DNA of 64,000 bases from a bacterium (GTDB taxonomy: Bacteria; Pseudomonadota; Alphaproteobacteria; Sphingomonadales; Sphingomonadaceae). The notes under the pieces were generated by a model. That model made no database searches. It saw nothing but the letters and a program-made list of their open reading frames with translations, and was not told the DNA's origin. Made by a program: the position numbers and the translations under genes. The stretch covers positions 1-64,000 of the forward strand of contig JAVBXL010000156.1 in NCBI GenBank assembly GCA_030824575.1, written 5' to 3'. Shown piece after piece: positions 54,665 through 63,463 of this stretch. The first letter of the stretch is position 1, and each line of letters opens with the position of its first letter.

Positions 54665-54977
54665 GCCTGCCTTTCGCTGACCTCGGTCGTCACTTGTATT
54701 ACGCGGTAGCCCGCTCCTTCCCTCGAATGCGCGCGCGTTCCTCGAAAAAAAGCAGTAGCTCGTGAGGGGTAAGCCCCGTCGCTGCGTAAATTCAGATGAA
54801 GCCCATCGCCAACTGGATGGACAGCTCAGGTGCCCACGGGTCGCAGCGTGGCGCGGGGGCGAGCGGACGTGGCGAAGACGGATTGGAATTACCGATCGCT
54901 CTCCATTGTCGCTCGCCCCGCAACAACCACAGGTCGCAACGTCAGGGGGCGACGACACCATCATCGACTGGGGAGAG
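54665..54977. other. Intergenic region between the flavoprotein and fliQ
   Basis: About 310 bp. On the minus strand a short frame ('GLTPHELLLFFEERARIRGKERA') looks like the tail of an unidentified gene. The plus-strand frame continuous with fliQ is Arg/Gly-rich and not supported as protein. Confidence 0.45.
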
Positions 54978-55250
54978 ATGGAGACCTACAGCCCTTTTTC
55001 GGTTTCGATGGGCCAGGCGCTTTGGGTGATCATGCTTGTCGCTGGACCCCCGCTGATAATCATGCTCGTGGTCGGGCTTATAATCTCGATGATCCAGGCT
55101 GCGACGTCGATCAATGAACAGACCGTGAGCTTCGTCCCCAAGCTCCTGGCGTTCATCTTGTTCCTCGCGCTGTACGGGGTAACCGTTGGCGATCTCCTGA
55201 TCGACTACACCCGTGACCTGCTGGTGCATATTCCAGACGATATCCGATGA
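54978..55250 (+). CDS. fliQ: Orphan FliQ (flagellar/type III export membrane protein)
   Basis: A 90-residue protein with two membrane helices and the FliQ consensus: 'MGQALWVIMLVAGPPLIIMLVVG', 'LIISMIQAATSINEQTVSFVPKLLAF' and C-terminal 'RDLLVHIP'. ATG 54978 follows GGGGAGAG. FliQ is one subunit of the FliPQR export gate and is normally inside a flagellar operon; here neither fliP nor fliR is present. Its stop overlaps the following ORF as ATGA. It could be a stray copy brought by recombination. Confidence 0.85.
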   Translation: METYSPFSVSMGQALWVIMLVAGPPLIIMLVVGLIISMIQAATSINEQTVSFVPKLLAFILFLALYGVTVGDLLIDYTRDLLVHIPDDIR

Positions 55251-56632
55251 CGACTGCCGGTTTTCGTCCGGTACGGCTGCGCAAAAACTGGTCGTATACG
55301 GGCAGAGTGCTAGCCTCGGCGAGGATCGAAGCGAAGGGGGGACGGGGTTTGGCGGACTTTGAATTGCTGGCGCGGGAACTGATCCAACGATGGAAGGAAG
55401 ACCCGAACGCGACCTATCAAAGCTGGTTTCTATGGGACGAGCGGATCAAGAATTTTCGCTCGATCAGGCGTGGTTTGGCTCAGGTGGTGGCCGAGATCGA
55501 AGCCGGTCGGTTTGGCGTGGCCTATCGCGGCTCTTCGCTGGAAACAGTCGTTCATTCGGTCGCCGAGCAAAGACAGATTTTCAAAGGCGCGGATCATGCG
55601 TTTCTCTGGAAGCCCAAATTGCGCATCCCCGACATCTATGAAAACCCGGCGAACCAACGCGCGTTCGGCCGATTGCTCGATCATTGCGCTTGCTGCGACA
55701 CTGCGGAAGAAATCATTGCAGGCATTCACACGATCGATCGGCTGAACATCAAGGGGCTTGGGCCAGCGGTCGCCAATCTCCTCTATTTCCTGCATCCAAC
55801 GCTCGTTCCGCCGTTCAACACGGCGATCGTCAACGGCTATAACAAGCTGACCGGCGGCAAGGTGAAGCTCGGAAGCTGGCACCATTTTCTTGCGATGCGC
55901 TCGGGCGTGCTCGACCTGAACGAGCGGTTTCGCGACCTGCTATCGAACGATCTCGGCGCCATTGGCGGCCTCCTGTTCGATATCGGCTCAGGCCGCTACC
56001 CGGCGCCGCCGCGCGACGAGGAAGACCAGACCGTGGGATCGTGGACCGCGCGGCTTGAGCAAGCCCGTGCGGAAGCACAGACGCTCAACAAAGCGATGCA
56101 GAAACAGGGGGAGAGTGATCGAACCCATTCGGAAATTCAGGCGTGGCTCCGCGATATCGGTCTGGCGCTGGGGTATGACATCTGGATCGCATCCAACGAT
56201 CGGGGCCGACTGCATGACGGTGTGCGCCTGGGAGAGGGTTGCCTAGAGAGCTTGCCGGCTTCGATTTCGACATCGACCGGCGCGGACGCCATCCGCCTCA
56301 TCGATGTTTTGTGGCTGGAGCAGGGCGGCGACCGTGTCGCGGCAGCCTTCGAAGTCGAACATTCGACCTCCATCTATTCGGGCATCGTCCGGATGCTCGA
56401 TCTTGCCCTCAGCGGCAGCGATCTGCATGCCACCGCAGGATTGTTCCTTGTCGCTCCGGATGCTCGCGAAAGCGAAGTGCGAGCGCAAATCGCAAGGCCA
56501 GCATTCAGCCGGATCGCGGACCTGGAAATCGCCTATCTTCCTTATGACGAGCTCGAACGGCACAAGGAGTCGATTTCCCGCTTTGGCTCGGGCTTGAAAG
56601 CGATCAAGGCGATTTCGCGCGCCCTGCCGTAA
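55247..56632 (+). CDS. Putative nuclease with HhH and PD-(D/E)XK-like regions
   Basis: A 461-residue cytoplasmic protein of unclear family. The central segment 'LNIKGLGPAVANLLYFLHPTLVPPFNTAI' looks like a helix-hairpin-helix DNA-binding motif. The C-terminal part has 'LIDVLWL' (D353) followed by 'AAFEVEHSTSIYSGIVRMLDL' (E369, E371, H372), like a PD-(D/E)XK core with ExE in place of ExK. A type II restriction-like or repair nuclease is plausible. No methyltransferase is adjacent. ATG 55247 overlaps fliQ; TTG 55349 ('LADFELLARELI') is a credible alternative. The combination with fliQ is probably accidental. Confidence 0.55.
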   Translation: MTTAGFRPVRLRKNWSYTGRVLASARIEAKGGRGLADFELLARELIQRWKEDPNATYQSWFLWDERIKNFRSIRRGLAQVVAEIEAGRFGVAYRGSSLETVVHSVAEQRQIFKGADHAFLWKPKLRIPDIYENPANQRAFGRLLDHCACCDTAEEIIAGIHTIDRLNIKGLGPAVANLLYFLHPTLVPPFNTAIVNGYNKLTGGKVKLGSWHHFLAMRSGVLDLNERFRDLLSNDLGAIGGLLFDIGSGRYPAPPRDEEDQTVGSWTARLEQARAEAQTLNKAMQKQGESDRTHSEIQAWLRDIGLALGYDIWIASNDRGRLHDGVRLGEGCLESLPASISTSTGADAIRLIDVLWLEQGGDRVAAAFEVEHSTSIYSGIVRMLDLALSGSDLHATAGLFLVAPDARESEVRAQIARPAFSRIADLEIAYLPYDELERHKESISRFGSGLKAIKAISRALP

Positions 56633-56636
56633 TGAC

Positions 56637-57572
56637 CTACATCCCGGATGCAGGCGGGGCCAACAGGCCCAACCAGGCAACGAGGGCAAGAATAGCGATG
56701 GCGCATCCGGTCTCGATGGCGAGGCTGCGGCGGAGTGACCCTATCGCCGAGGATGTGTTGCCGGTTTCAATGGCCGCAGCAAGGGAGGGCGTCAGGAAGA
56801 AGCGATTGGTGGCGGCCAGCATCAGCATGACGCCGAACAGGATCAGCTTTCCTGCCAGCAGTAGACCGTAGAGACTGGTTAAAAGTGATCCGAGCCTGGA
56901 CGGTCCGATCAGAATCCAACTGTTGACGAAGCCCGACAGGATAAGCAGCGCCACGACAGCCGAGCCGACCTTTGCAAAGCCATCCAGCGCGCGGTGGGAG
57001 AGGTGGATATGATCTATCGCCATGCGGGCGGCAGGGCGGAAAATGAGAAGGCACAAGGCGAATAGTGCTCCTACCCATATGCCTGCGGACCATAGATGGG
57101 TGATGTCGGCGCCAAGATGAATCCATCCCCGCAAGCCTTCATCGGCCGCGCCGTGACCGGTCCAGGCCAAGGTTGCGAGAGCGACTGCGGCGGTGACGGA
57201 CAGCGACCACAGCGCGAAAGCGGGGCGACGCCATCCGACGATGGAAAAATACAGCACGAGCAGGAGGGCCGCGACCCGCACTTGCCAGACTGTGCCGATC
57301 GCCGTGCCCGATATCAAAAGATTGACCGTGGCGCGGTCCACCTGATCGAGCGGAACGCCTGCCATTGAGGACGCGAGCACCATCATGCCCAGGATCGATA
57401 GTCCGATGCCGGCCAGTGCTATTGTCGCCAAGACTGAGCGGAAGCGCAGGACCGAGCCGGATGCCCGCTCGGTCCCGCGCAACGTATAGAGGCCGAACAT
57501 CGGCAACCCGAAGAGGAGCATGAGATCGAGGTAAAGGCCTAGCCTGACCGCGATCGCTATGATGTCCGGCAC
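56637..57572 (-). CDS. copD: Copper resistance membrane protein CopD
   Basis: A 311-residue inner-membrane protein with about eight helices. The family blocks 'SAGIWVGALFALCLLIF' and 'LHRALDGFAKVGSAVV'-like region ('SHRALDGFAKVG') are present. GTG 57572 is chosen because it lies 4 nt after the copC stop; the longer frame upstream overlaps copC. With CopC it is thought to move copper across the inner membrane or handle periplasmic copper. Confidence 0.88.
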   Translation of the reverse strand: MPDIIAIAVRLGLYLDLMLLFGLPMFGLYTLRGTERASGSVLRFRSVLATIALAGIGLSILGMMVLASSMAGVPLDQVDRATVNLLISGTAIGTVWQVRVAALLLVLYFSIVGWRRPAFALWSLSVTAAVALATLAWTGHGAADEGLRGWIHLGADITHLWSAGIWVGALFALCLLIFRPAARMAIDHIHLSHRALDGFAKVGSAVVALLILSGFVNSWILIGPSRLGSLLTSLYGLLLAGKLILFGVMLMLAATNRFFLTPSLAAAIETGNTSSAIGSLRRSLAIETGCAIAILALVAWLGLLAPPASGM

Positions 57573-57576
57573 GTTC

Positions 57577-57957
57577 TTACTGGACCTTGAAGGTATAGCT
57601 GCCCTGAATGCGATGTGTGTCGGTAGAAACGACGTGATAGTCGACCTTGTAGGTTCCAACTGCCAACGGCTTGGCCAGCGTAGCGACAAGCGTCTTGCCG
57701 TCTGCACCCACGGTCGCCTTGACGCCGTTGATCTTCATTGGCCCCATCTTCATGCCGGGCATTTCGGTCATCGTCAGGTCGATCCCGGAAAATTGCGCGA
57801 CCAATGCTTCCGAAAAGACGAGCTGGATCCTGGTCGGAGCGGCGACCACGGCATTTGCGGCAGGGGTTGCGCTATTGAGCTTGGGGTGGGCCTGGGCAGC
57901 AGTAGCGGTGAGGACAGACGCCGCCATGGCGACGGCAAAAACTGTTTTACGAAACAT
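57577..57957 (-). CDS. copC: Periplasmic copper-binding protein CopC
   Basis: A 126-residue exported protein: signal peptide 'MFRKTVFAVAMAASVLTATAAQA', then mature N-terminal His ('AHPKLNSATPAAN') which ligates Cu(II), a Met-rich loop 'MTEMPGMKMGPM' and the C-terminal 'YHVVSTDTHRIQGSYTFKV' with further His ligands. ATG 57957 follows GGAGA; the upstream ATG is unnecessary. It forms a two-gene operon with copD. Confidence 0.92.
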   Translation of the reverse strand: MFRKTVFAVAMAASVLTATAAQAHPKLNSATPAANAVVAAPTRIQLVFSEALVAQFSGIDLTMTEMPGMKMGPMKINGVKATVGADGKTLVATLAKPLAVGTYKVDYHVVSTDTHRIQGSYTFKVQ

Positions 57958-58180
57958 CGATTTCTCCATGGGCGGCGATACTGCCGACAAAGCGATTTAC
58001 GCACCGCGTGGCGCGACCCCTCATTTAGCTTCCAAGATTTCTTCAATGTCGGGAGGCCTACGGGTTCGCACCAGAGATCTGCGCGGCCGATGAGGGATGA
58101 ACGCGCGTCGTGCGTATGCTCAATTGGATGGGTGCGAGATCACCGAGGATCCAGGGACGCATTCTGCTCGGGAGGACGCG

Positions 58181-58777
58181 ATGGAAAATTCGAGGACAGC
58201 ATGGCTGCGGAGGCATTTTCCAAGCGTAGGCTTTATTGCCGCGACCGGCTTAGTTGGCGGAGCGCTTGCTGGGATCGTCGTGTATGTCGGTGCCTATGAC
58301 ATAGGGGCTGATGCGCCGCACACGAAGCCGGTTTATTGGCTCATAGAGCAGCTCCGTGATCGTTCGATCGCCGTCCGGTCACGCAACGTGAGCGTCCCAG
58401 CCAACCTAGCGGACGTGAAACGGCTGCAGAGCGGCGCAGGACTTTACACCGAGATGTGCAGCGGCTGCCATCTCGGGCCGGGTTTGGAAAAGTCGGAGAT
58501 CAGCCAAGGTCTCTATCCCAGGGCTCCGGAGCTTTTCCGGGAACAGCAGCGATCGGTAAAGGCGCAATTCTGGATCATCAAGCATGGGGTCAAGCTGACC
58601 GCGATGCCGGCCTGGGGTAAAACGCATAGCGATGAACTGATTTGGGATATGGTCGCCTTTGTGCGGAAGCTACCGCAGATGACCCCGGCCCAATATCAAG
58701 CCGCAATTGCCAGCGCGCCCGAAGACCATGACGCGATGATGAGGGATATGCCCGGCATGAAGAAGACGATGCCATAA
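58181..58777 (+). CDS. Membrane-anchored c-type cytochrome
   Basis: A 198-residue protein with an N-terminal membrane anchor (about 15-38), one haem site C93-SG-C96-H97 ('CSGCH') and an axial Met candidate M142 ('LTAMPAWGK'). The C-terminus is Met-rich ('MMRDMPGMKKTMP'), as in copper-handling proteins. ATG 58181 follows GGGAGGA. It is divergent from copCD and 144 nt before the CnrY-like gene. It may take electrons from copper or feed the periplasmic multicopper oxidases. Confidence 0.85.
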   Translation: MENSRTAWLRRHFPSVGFIAATGLVGGALAGIVVYVGAYDIGADAPHTKPVYWLIEQLRDRSIAVRSRNVSVPANLADVKRLQSGAGLYTEMCSGCHLGPGLEKSEISQGLYPRAPELFREQQRSVKAQFWIIKHGVKLTAMPAWGKTHSDELIWDMVAFVRKLPQMTPAQYQAAIASAPEDHDAMMRDMPGMKKTMP

Positions 58778-58921
58778 CGATGTGGTGCTTACCCGGCAGG
58801 CGCTGGCAGTCGGGCTCCGCTCAGGACAGCGGTGCTTTGACGGACAGACCGATAGAGGGAACAATGGGCAAGGTGGGTCCGGCGCCAGCGCGCCCTACCA
58901 AATAAGAGATCGGATTTTGCG

Positions 58922-59203
58922 ATGAATATGGATTTAGATGGGCTTTTGGCCCGCTTGCGAAACGAACCGGGACATCCGGCCCTTATCGGTCTGGAAGAGG
59001 CCGTGTTCAGGCGCATTGCCGCCCTGCCGCAGGTTTCGGCCGCTTCTCAACTCAGGCTCGGCGCGGTGGCCGCCTTTGGCGCGGTGTTGCTCGGTATCGC
59101 GAGCAACGGATTCACGCCACCTGCCGAGGCATCGGTAACACTCTCGCCTTTCGGGCCATCCAATCCGCTTGCTCCCTCAACCTTGCTGGCGGGCCCTCGA
59201 TGA
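58922..59203 (+). CDS. CnrY-like membrane anti-sigma factor
   Basis: A 93-residue protein with a cytosolic N-terminal helix region (1-42), one membrane helix (about 43-60) and a short periplasmic tail. Size, topology and position match CnrY, the anti-sigma factor of the Cupriavidus CnrYXH system (95 residues). Sequence similarity cannot be judged by eye. It overlaps the sensor gene by 4 nt. Confidence 0.6.
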   Translation: MNMDLDGLLARLRNEPGHPALIGLEEAVFRRIAALPQVSAASQLRLGAVAAFGAVLLGIASNGFTPPAEASVTLSPFGPSNPLAPSTLLAGPR

Positions 59204-59637
59204 AGCCGAAGCTGCTCGTTCTGATCGCAATCGTCGCCTTCGTTGCGGCCGTTGCGGGGGTGTTCCTGGGTCGCTACTTCTTCCCGCAGCCCAAGGCAGC
59301 CGGGGTCGAACTCCACGACGTATTGCACAGCAAGCTGGATCTGGACGACCGTCAGAAGGCTCAAATCGAGCTTCTTGAGCAGCGCTTCGCCGTGCGCCGA
59401 CGCGCACTGGAGCTCGAAATGAGAGCGGACAATGCGCGTCTCGCAGCCGCGATCGAAACCGAACATGGTAACGGACCGCGGGTGGCGGCGGCCGTCGATC
59501 AGTCACATCAGGCCATGGGTGCGCTGCAAAAGGAAACACTTGGTCATATCTTCGCCATGCGCCAGATCTTGCGCCCTGATCAGGCCAAGACCTTCGACCA
59601 GGCGGTGGTACATGCGCTCACCGACGATGTACGGTGA
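59200..59637 (+). CDS. CnrX-like periplasmic metal sensor
   Basis: A 145-residue membrane-anchored periplasmic helical-hairpin protein. Its candidate ligands H39, H43, E60, H116 and M120 have exactly the spacing of CnrX H42, H46, E63, H119 and M123, offset by three. In CnrX, Ni or Co binding recruits the Met and releases the sigma factor. The ATG overlaps the CnrY-like gene and the stop overlaps the sigma gene. It should sense a divalent metal, Ni/Co/Zn or possibly Cu, at the periplasm. Confidence 0.8.
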   Translation: MKPKLLVLIAIVAFVAAVAGVFLGRYFFPQPKAAGVELHDVLHSKLDLDDRQKAQIELLEQRFAVRRRALELEMRADNARLAAAIETEHGNGPRVAAAVDQSHQAMGALQKETLGHIFAMRQILRPDQAKTFDQAVVHALTDDVR

Positions 59638-60206
59638 GTCTGGATCTTCAGGCGTGCTCCGACGGTGAACTTGCGGCGTTGACGCTCGCGGGTCGGCAGC
59701 CAGCCTTCGCGGAGATCATGCACCGACACCAGGCTGCGATATTTCGCTTGGTGCGCGGCCTCGTCGGAAATGCCGAGGACGCGCTTGACCTTACCCAGGA
59801 CTGCTTTGTATCCGCATTCAGCCATCTGCGAAAATATGATGGTGCGCGGCCGCTACGGGCTTGGCTGTCCCGGATTGCGATCAACAAATGCCGCGATTGG
59901 CGGCGCCGACAGAAGGTGCGGCAGCTTTTCACCTTCGGTTCTGCCGCGTCCGACGACGAGATCGAACAAGTGCCGGATGAGGCACCTTCCGCACATGCCA
60001 ATGCTGACGCGAAAATGCAGCTCAAGCGAATGGCGGCCGCTATCAACGCATTACCTGCTCCATTGCGAGAAGTTCTGTTGCTTCGCACCGTCGAAGGACT
60101 GAACCAGTCGGAAGCCGCAACCGCGCTCTCGATCAGCGGCAAGGCGGTAGAGACGCGTCTCTACCGGGCGCGGGCGCGCCTTGCAGAAATCTTGGCCGAG
60201 GCGTGA
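59634..60206 (+). CDS. ECF sigma factor (CnrH-like)
   Basis: A 190-residue ECF sigma factor, nearly the length of CnrH (191). The region 2 block is 'VGNAEDALDLTQDCFVSAFSHL' with 'PLRAWLSRIAINKCRDWRRR'. The region 4 block is 'LPAPLREVLLLRTVEGLNQSEAATALSISGKAVETRLYRARARL'. GTG 59634 overlaps the sensor stop. Held by the anti-sigma factor until the sensor binds metal, it probably activates its own operon and copAB downstream. No ECF promoter consensus was identified. Confidence 0.88.
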   Translation: MSLDLQACSDGELAALTLAGRQPAFAEIMHRHQAAIFRLVRGLVGNAEDALDLTQDCFVSAFSHLRKYDGARPLRAWLSRIAINKCRDWRRRQKVRQLFTFGSAASDDEIEQVPDEAPSAHANADAKMQLKRMAAAINALPAPLREVLLLRTVEGLNQSEAATALSISGKAVETRLYRARARLAEILAEA

Positions 60207-60299
60207 GGGGTGCGTCCCGCTCGCGCGTAAGGAAAGAGAGATACCGCGCTTGAGCGTCTTTGCGGACCCAGAGTGCTGCACGTTGAACAAGGAGACACT

Positions 60300-62192
60300 A
60301 TGCCCCCGGTATTGAACCGCCGCGACCTTTTCCGCGGCGCCGCGCTTACGGGCGGTGGTCTGGCATTGTCGGCCTGGATGCCGGCATGGGCTCAGCCCTT
60401 TTCGGCCGGGATCGTGAAGCCGCTCCCGACCGTCAGCGGCAACGATATCACTCTCAAAATCGCTCATCAGATGATGATGATCGATGGCCGCGCAAGCCAT
60501 GCCATTGGCATCAACGGTACGGTGCCCGCGCCCCTGATCCGATTGCGCCAGGGCCAGACGTCGCGCCTGTCGGTGATCAACGATCTCGACGAAGATAGCT
60601 CGATCCACTGGCATGGCTTACTCGTACCATTCCAGTTTGATGGCGTGCCGGGGATCAGCTTTCCCGGCATCAAGCCCAAGTCGACCTTCGTCTATGAGTT
60701 CCCCATCGTTCAGGCCGGAACCTACTGGTATCATAGCCATTCGGGGTTGCAGGAGCAGATGGGCCATTATGGGCCGATCGTCATCGATCCGGAAGGCGAG
60801 GACCCGATCCGCTCGGATCGCGAACATGTCGTCGTGCTTTCCGACCACAGTCAGATGCACCCACACGCCATTTTCCGGAAGCTCAAGCAGGTCGGCGGGG
60901 GCTATTTCAACTATCAGCGTCAGACGCTTACCGGTCTCTTGGCGGGGAAGGATCAACCTCTCAAGGAACGCCTGGACTGGGGCAAGATGCGCATGGACCC
61001 CACCGACGTCTCCGACGTCACGGGTTCAACCTACACCTACCTTGTAAATGGGCATGGTCCCCAGGACAATTGGACCGCGCTTTTCCGGCCGGGCGAGCGG
61101 GTTCGGCTTCGGTTCGTCAATGCCTCCGCCATGACGACATTCAATGTCCGGATTCCCGGCCTCAAACTTACGGTCGTGCAGGCCGACGGTCTCAATGTGA
61201 GGCCCGTCGAGGTTGATGAGTTCCAGATCGCGGTGGCCGAGACGTATGATGTCATTGTCACACCGACTGATGATCGCGCCTATACGCTGGTCGGCGAATC
61301 CGTCGATCGGTCCGGCATGGCCCGCGCAACCCTGGCTCCGCGCGAAGGCATGGCAGCCGAAGTGCCTGCGCTCCGCAAACGCCCCCTCGCCAATATGAAA
61401 GACATGGGCATGGGCGATATGGACATGGGCGGCATGGAAGGCATGGACCATGGAGCGATGGGTCATGACATGTCGGCAAGCGGGGCCGCCGCGGGCGGTA
61501 TGGCGGGCATGGACATGGGGTCCGGCGCCTCGCCCGGCACGGATAAGACCGCAGGTGGTGCCATGGCCAATATGCCCGGGATGGCAGCGCCTGCTGGTGA
61601 CGCAATGGGCGGCATGGCGATGGGCGGAATGGGCGGCATGAATATGCGCGACGCCAGAAAAGCCCCGCAGGTCAAGATGGGGCCTGGCGTCCAGACAATT
61701 TCGCCGATGCCGATGGACCGCACGGGTGAACCTGGACAGGGCCTCGAAGATGTAGGGCACCGTGTCCTTGTTTACCGCGATCTGATGGCGGTGGACCGCA
61801 ATCCCGACGTGCGGGCACCCGACCGAGCGATGGAGATTCATCTCACCGGAAATATGGAACGCTATATGTGGTCGTTCGACGGCGTTAAGTTGAGCGACAA
61901 GCGCGAGCCAATCCCATTCCTCGAAAATGAACGTGTGCGTGTCACGCTGGTGAACGACACGATGATGTCGCACCCGATCCATCTCCACGGGCATTTTTTC
62001 GAGTTGGTTACGGGGCATGGCGAATATTCGCCGCGCAAGCACACGGTCAACGTCGCGCCGGGCGGAAAAGTGAGTTTCGACGTCACCGCCAACGCGATCG
62101 GAGACTGGGCCTTCCACTGTCACATGCTTTATCACATGCACGCCGGGATGATGCGCGTCGTCTCTGTCCGGCCTCGGGGAGAAGCAGCATGA
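60300..62192 (+). CDS. copA: Copper-resistance multicopper oxidase CopA (PcoA-like)
   Basis: A 630-residue periplasmic oxidase with a Tat signal ('LNRRDLFRGAALTGG'). Copper ligands: 'SIHWHGLLVPFQFDG', 'TYWYHSHSGLQEQMG', 'HPIHLHGHFFELV' and 'FHCHMLYHMHAGMM'. Between about residues 360 and 460 lies a long Met/Gly/His-rich insert (MGGM, MDMG and MAGMDMG repeats) that binds copper in PcoA/CopA proteins. ATG 60300 follows AAGGAG. This differs from the CopA ATPase at 51301. Its stop overlaps copB as ATGA. Confidence 0.95.
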   Translation: MPPVLNRRDLFRGAALTGGGLALSAWMPAWAQPFSAGIVKPLPTVSGNDITLKIAHQMMMIDGRASHAIGINGTVPAPLIRLRQGQTSRLSVINDLDEDSSIHWHGLLVPFQFDGVPGISFPGIKPKSTFVYEFPIVQAGTYWYHSHSGLQEQMGHYGPIVIDPEGEDPIRSDREHVVVLSDHSQMHPHAIFRKLKQVGGGYFNYQRQTLTGLLAGKDQPLKERLDWGKMRMDPTDVSDVTGSTYTYLVNGHGPQDNWTALFRPGERVRLRFVNASAMTTFNVRIPGLKLTVVQADGLNVRPVEVDEFQIAVAETYDVIVTPTDDRAYTLVGESVDRSGMARATLAPREGMAAEVPALRKRPLANMKDMGMGDMDMGGMEGMDHGAMGHDMSASGAAAGGMAGMDMGSGASPGTDKTAGGAMANMPGMAAPAGDAMGGMAMGGMGGMNMRDARKAPQVKMGPGVQTISPMPMDRTGEPGQGLEDVGHRVLVYRDLMAVDRNPDVRAPDRAMEIHLTGNMERYMWSFDGVKLSDKREPIPFLENERVRVTLVNDTMMSHPIHLHGHFFELVTGHGEYSPRKHTVNVAPGGKVSFDVTANAIGDWAFHCHMLYHMHAGMMRVVSVRPRGEAA

Positions 62193-63463
62193 AGGCATTG
62201 CTTCTCCTCATTAGCGTAGCGCCGCTTGCCCTCGCGGCTCCGGCTAACGCGCAATCGATGCAGAATATGCCGGGCATGAACATGCCTGCGGCCAAAGCAC
62301 CTCCGAAGAAAAAGCCGGCAGCCAAACCCGCCACTCCCGTTAAGCGCAAAACGGCCGCCAAACCGGCTGCTAAACCAACTCCAGCAAAGCGCGGGGCGCC
62401 CGTCGCGAAACCTAAAGCGGCCGCCCATGACATGTCGGGAATGGGCGCCATGCCAGGAATGGATATGTCGGGAACGGCAGGAAGCAAGGCATCTCCGAAG
62501 CCCGATCCCCATGCAGGACATGACATGTCGAGCATGCCTGGCATGACAATGCCGGACACGGCGGGTGGCACCATGAACCACGATATGCCCGGTATGAATA
62601 TGCCTGCTGGTGGAACCGGTCAGCCAATGGAGCATGACATGTCGTCCATGCCCGGCATGTCGATGGACGGGCAGATGGCCGGTCATGGCGCAGGGGGCAC
62701 GAGCCTTGCACCGGGCAATGCACCGGCGCCGGCAGCACCAAGCGATCATTATGCCGATCGGATTTATCAGAACGGTGCGATGGTCGATTCACGGTCCATG
62801 CTGCACAACGAGCATGGCGCCAGCACCTCCTCGATGATCCTGTTCAATCTGGCGGAATATCAGGTCCGAAATGGTCGGGACGGTTATCGCTGGGATGGCG
62901 AAGCGTGGTTCGGCAAGGATCTCGATCGGTTGACAATCAAGTCAGAAGGCGAGGGCGTCTTGGGCGGTCGTAACGGCACCTTTATGGAAACTGCGGAGAT
63001 TCAGGCGCTCTACAGCCGCGCGCTCGATCCATACTGGAACCTGCAGGCTGGTGTTCGATATGATTTCAAACCCAATCCCTCCCGCACTTATGCGACGATC
63101 GGGATCGAGGGCGTTGCGCCTTACTGGTTCGAAACAGAGGCAGCCTTGTTCCTGTCGAACAAGGGTGAGGTTCTGGGTCGGATCGAGGGCTATTACGATC
63201 AGCGTATTACGCAACGTTTGATCCTTCAGCCCCGGGTCGAATTGAATCTATCAGCCCAGGACGTGCCGGAAACCCGCATCGGCGCGGGTATATCGAACGC
63301 CGAATTTGGGCTGCGCCTGCGTTACGAAGTCAGACGCGAATTTGCGCCCTATATTGGCGTCTCCTACGATCGCAAGCTGGGCAAGACCGCGGATTATGCG
63401 CGAGCTGATGGCGAAGGTGTCAAGGCGACAAGCTTTGTCATTGGCGTGCGGACCTGGTTCTGA
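62189..63463 (+). CDS. copB: Outer-membrane copper resistance protein CopB (PcoB-like)
   Basis: A 424-residue protein with signal peptide 'MKALLLLISVAPLALAAPANAQS', a Lys/Pro/Ala-rich segment, then many Met-His motifs (MxGM, 'HDMSSMPGM') up to about residue 180, and a C-terminal beta-barrel of alternating hydrophobics ('DRIYQNGAMVDSRSMLHNE' onward, ending 'VIGVRTWF', with the typical aromatic C-terminus). The barrel is the outer-membrane domain and the Met-rich part binds copper. It partners CopA. Confidence 0.93.
   Translation: MKALLLLISVAPLALAAPANAQSMQNMPGMNMPAAKAPPKKKPAAKPATPVKRKTAAKPAAKPTPAKRGAPVAKPKAAAHDMSGMGAMPGMDMSGTAGSKASPKPDPHAGHDMSSMPGMTMPDTAGGTMNHDMPGMNMPAGGTGQPMEHDMSSMPGMSMDGQMAGHGAGGTSLAPGNAPAPAAPSDHYADRIYQNGAMVDSRSMLHNEHGASTSSMILFNLAEYQVRNGRDGYRWDGEAWFGKDLDRLTIKSEGEGVLGGRNGTFMETAEIQALYSRALDPYWNLQAGVRYDFKPNPSRTYATIGIEGVAPYWFETEAALFLSNKGEVLGRIEGYYDQRITQRLILQPRVELNLSAQDVPETRIGAGISNAEFGLRLRYEVRREFAPYIGVSYDRKLGKTADYARADGEGVKATSFVIGVRTWF

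Noticed and set aside
61390-61660. Met/Gly repeats in copA as a tandem-repeat or CRISPR-like array
   Set aside because: The repeats are irregular and codon-phased within the multicopper oxidase; they encode the Met-rich copper-binding insert.
61026-62198. 390-residue His-rich frame antisense to copA
   Set aside because: The His-rich look comes from reading ATG/CAT-rich Met codons backwards; the plus strand has the intact oxidase.
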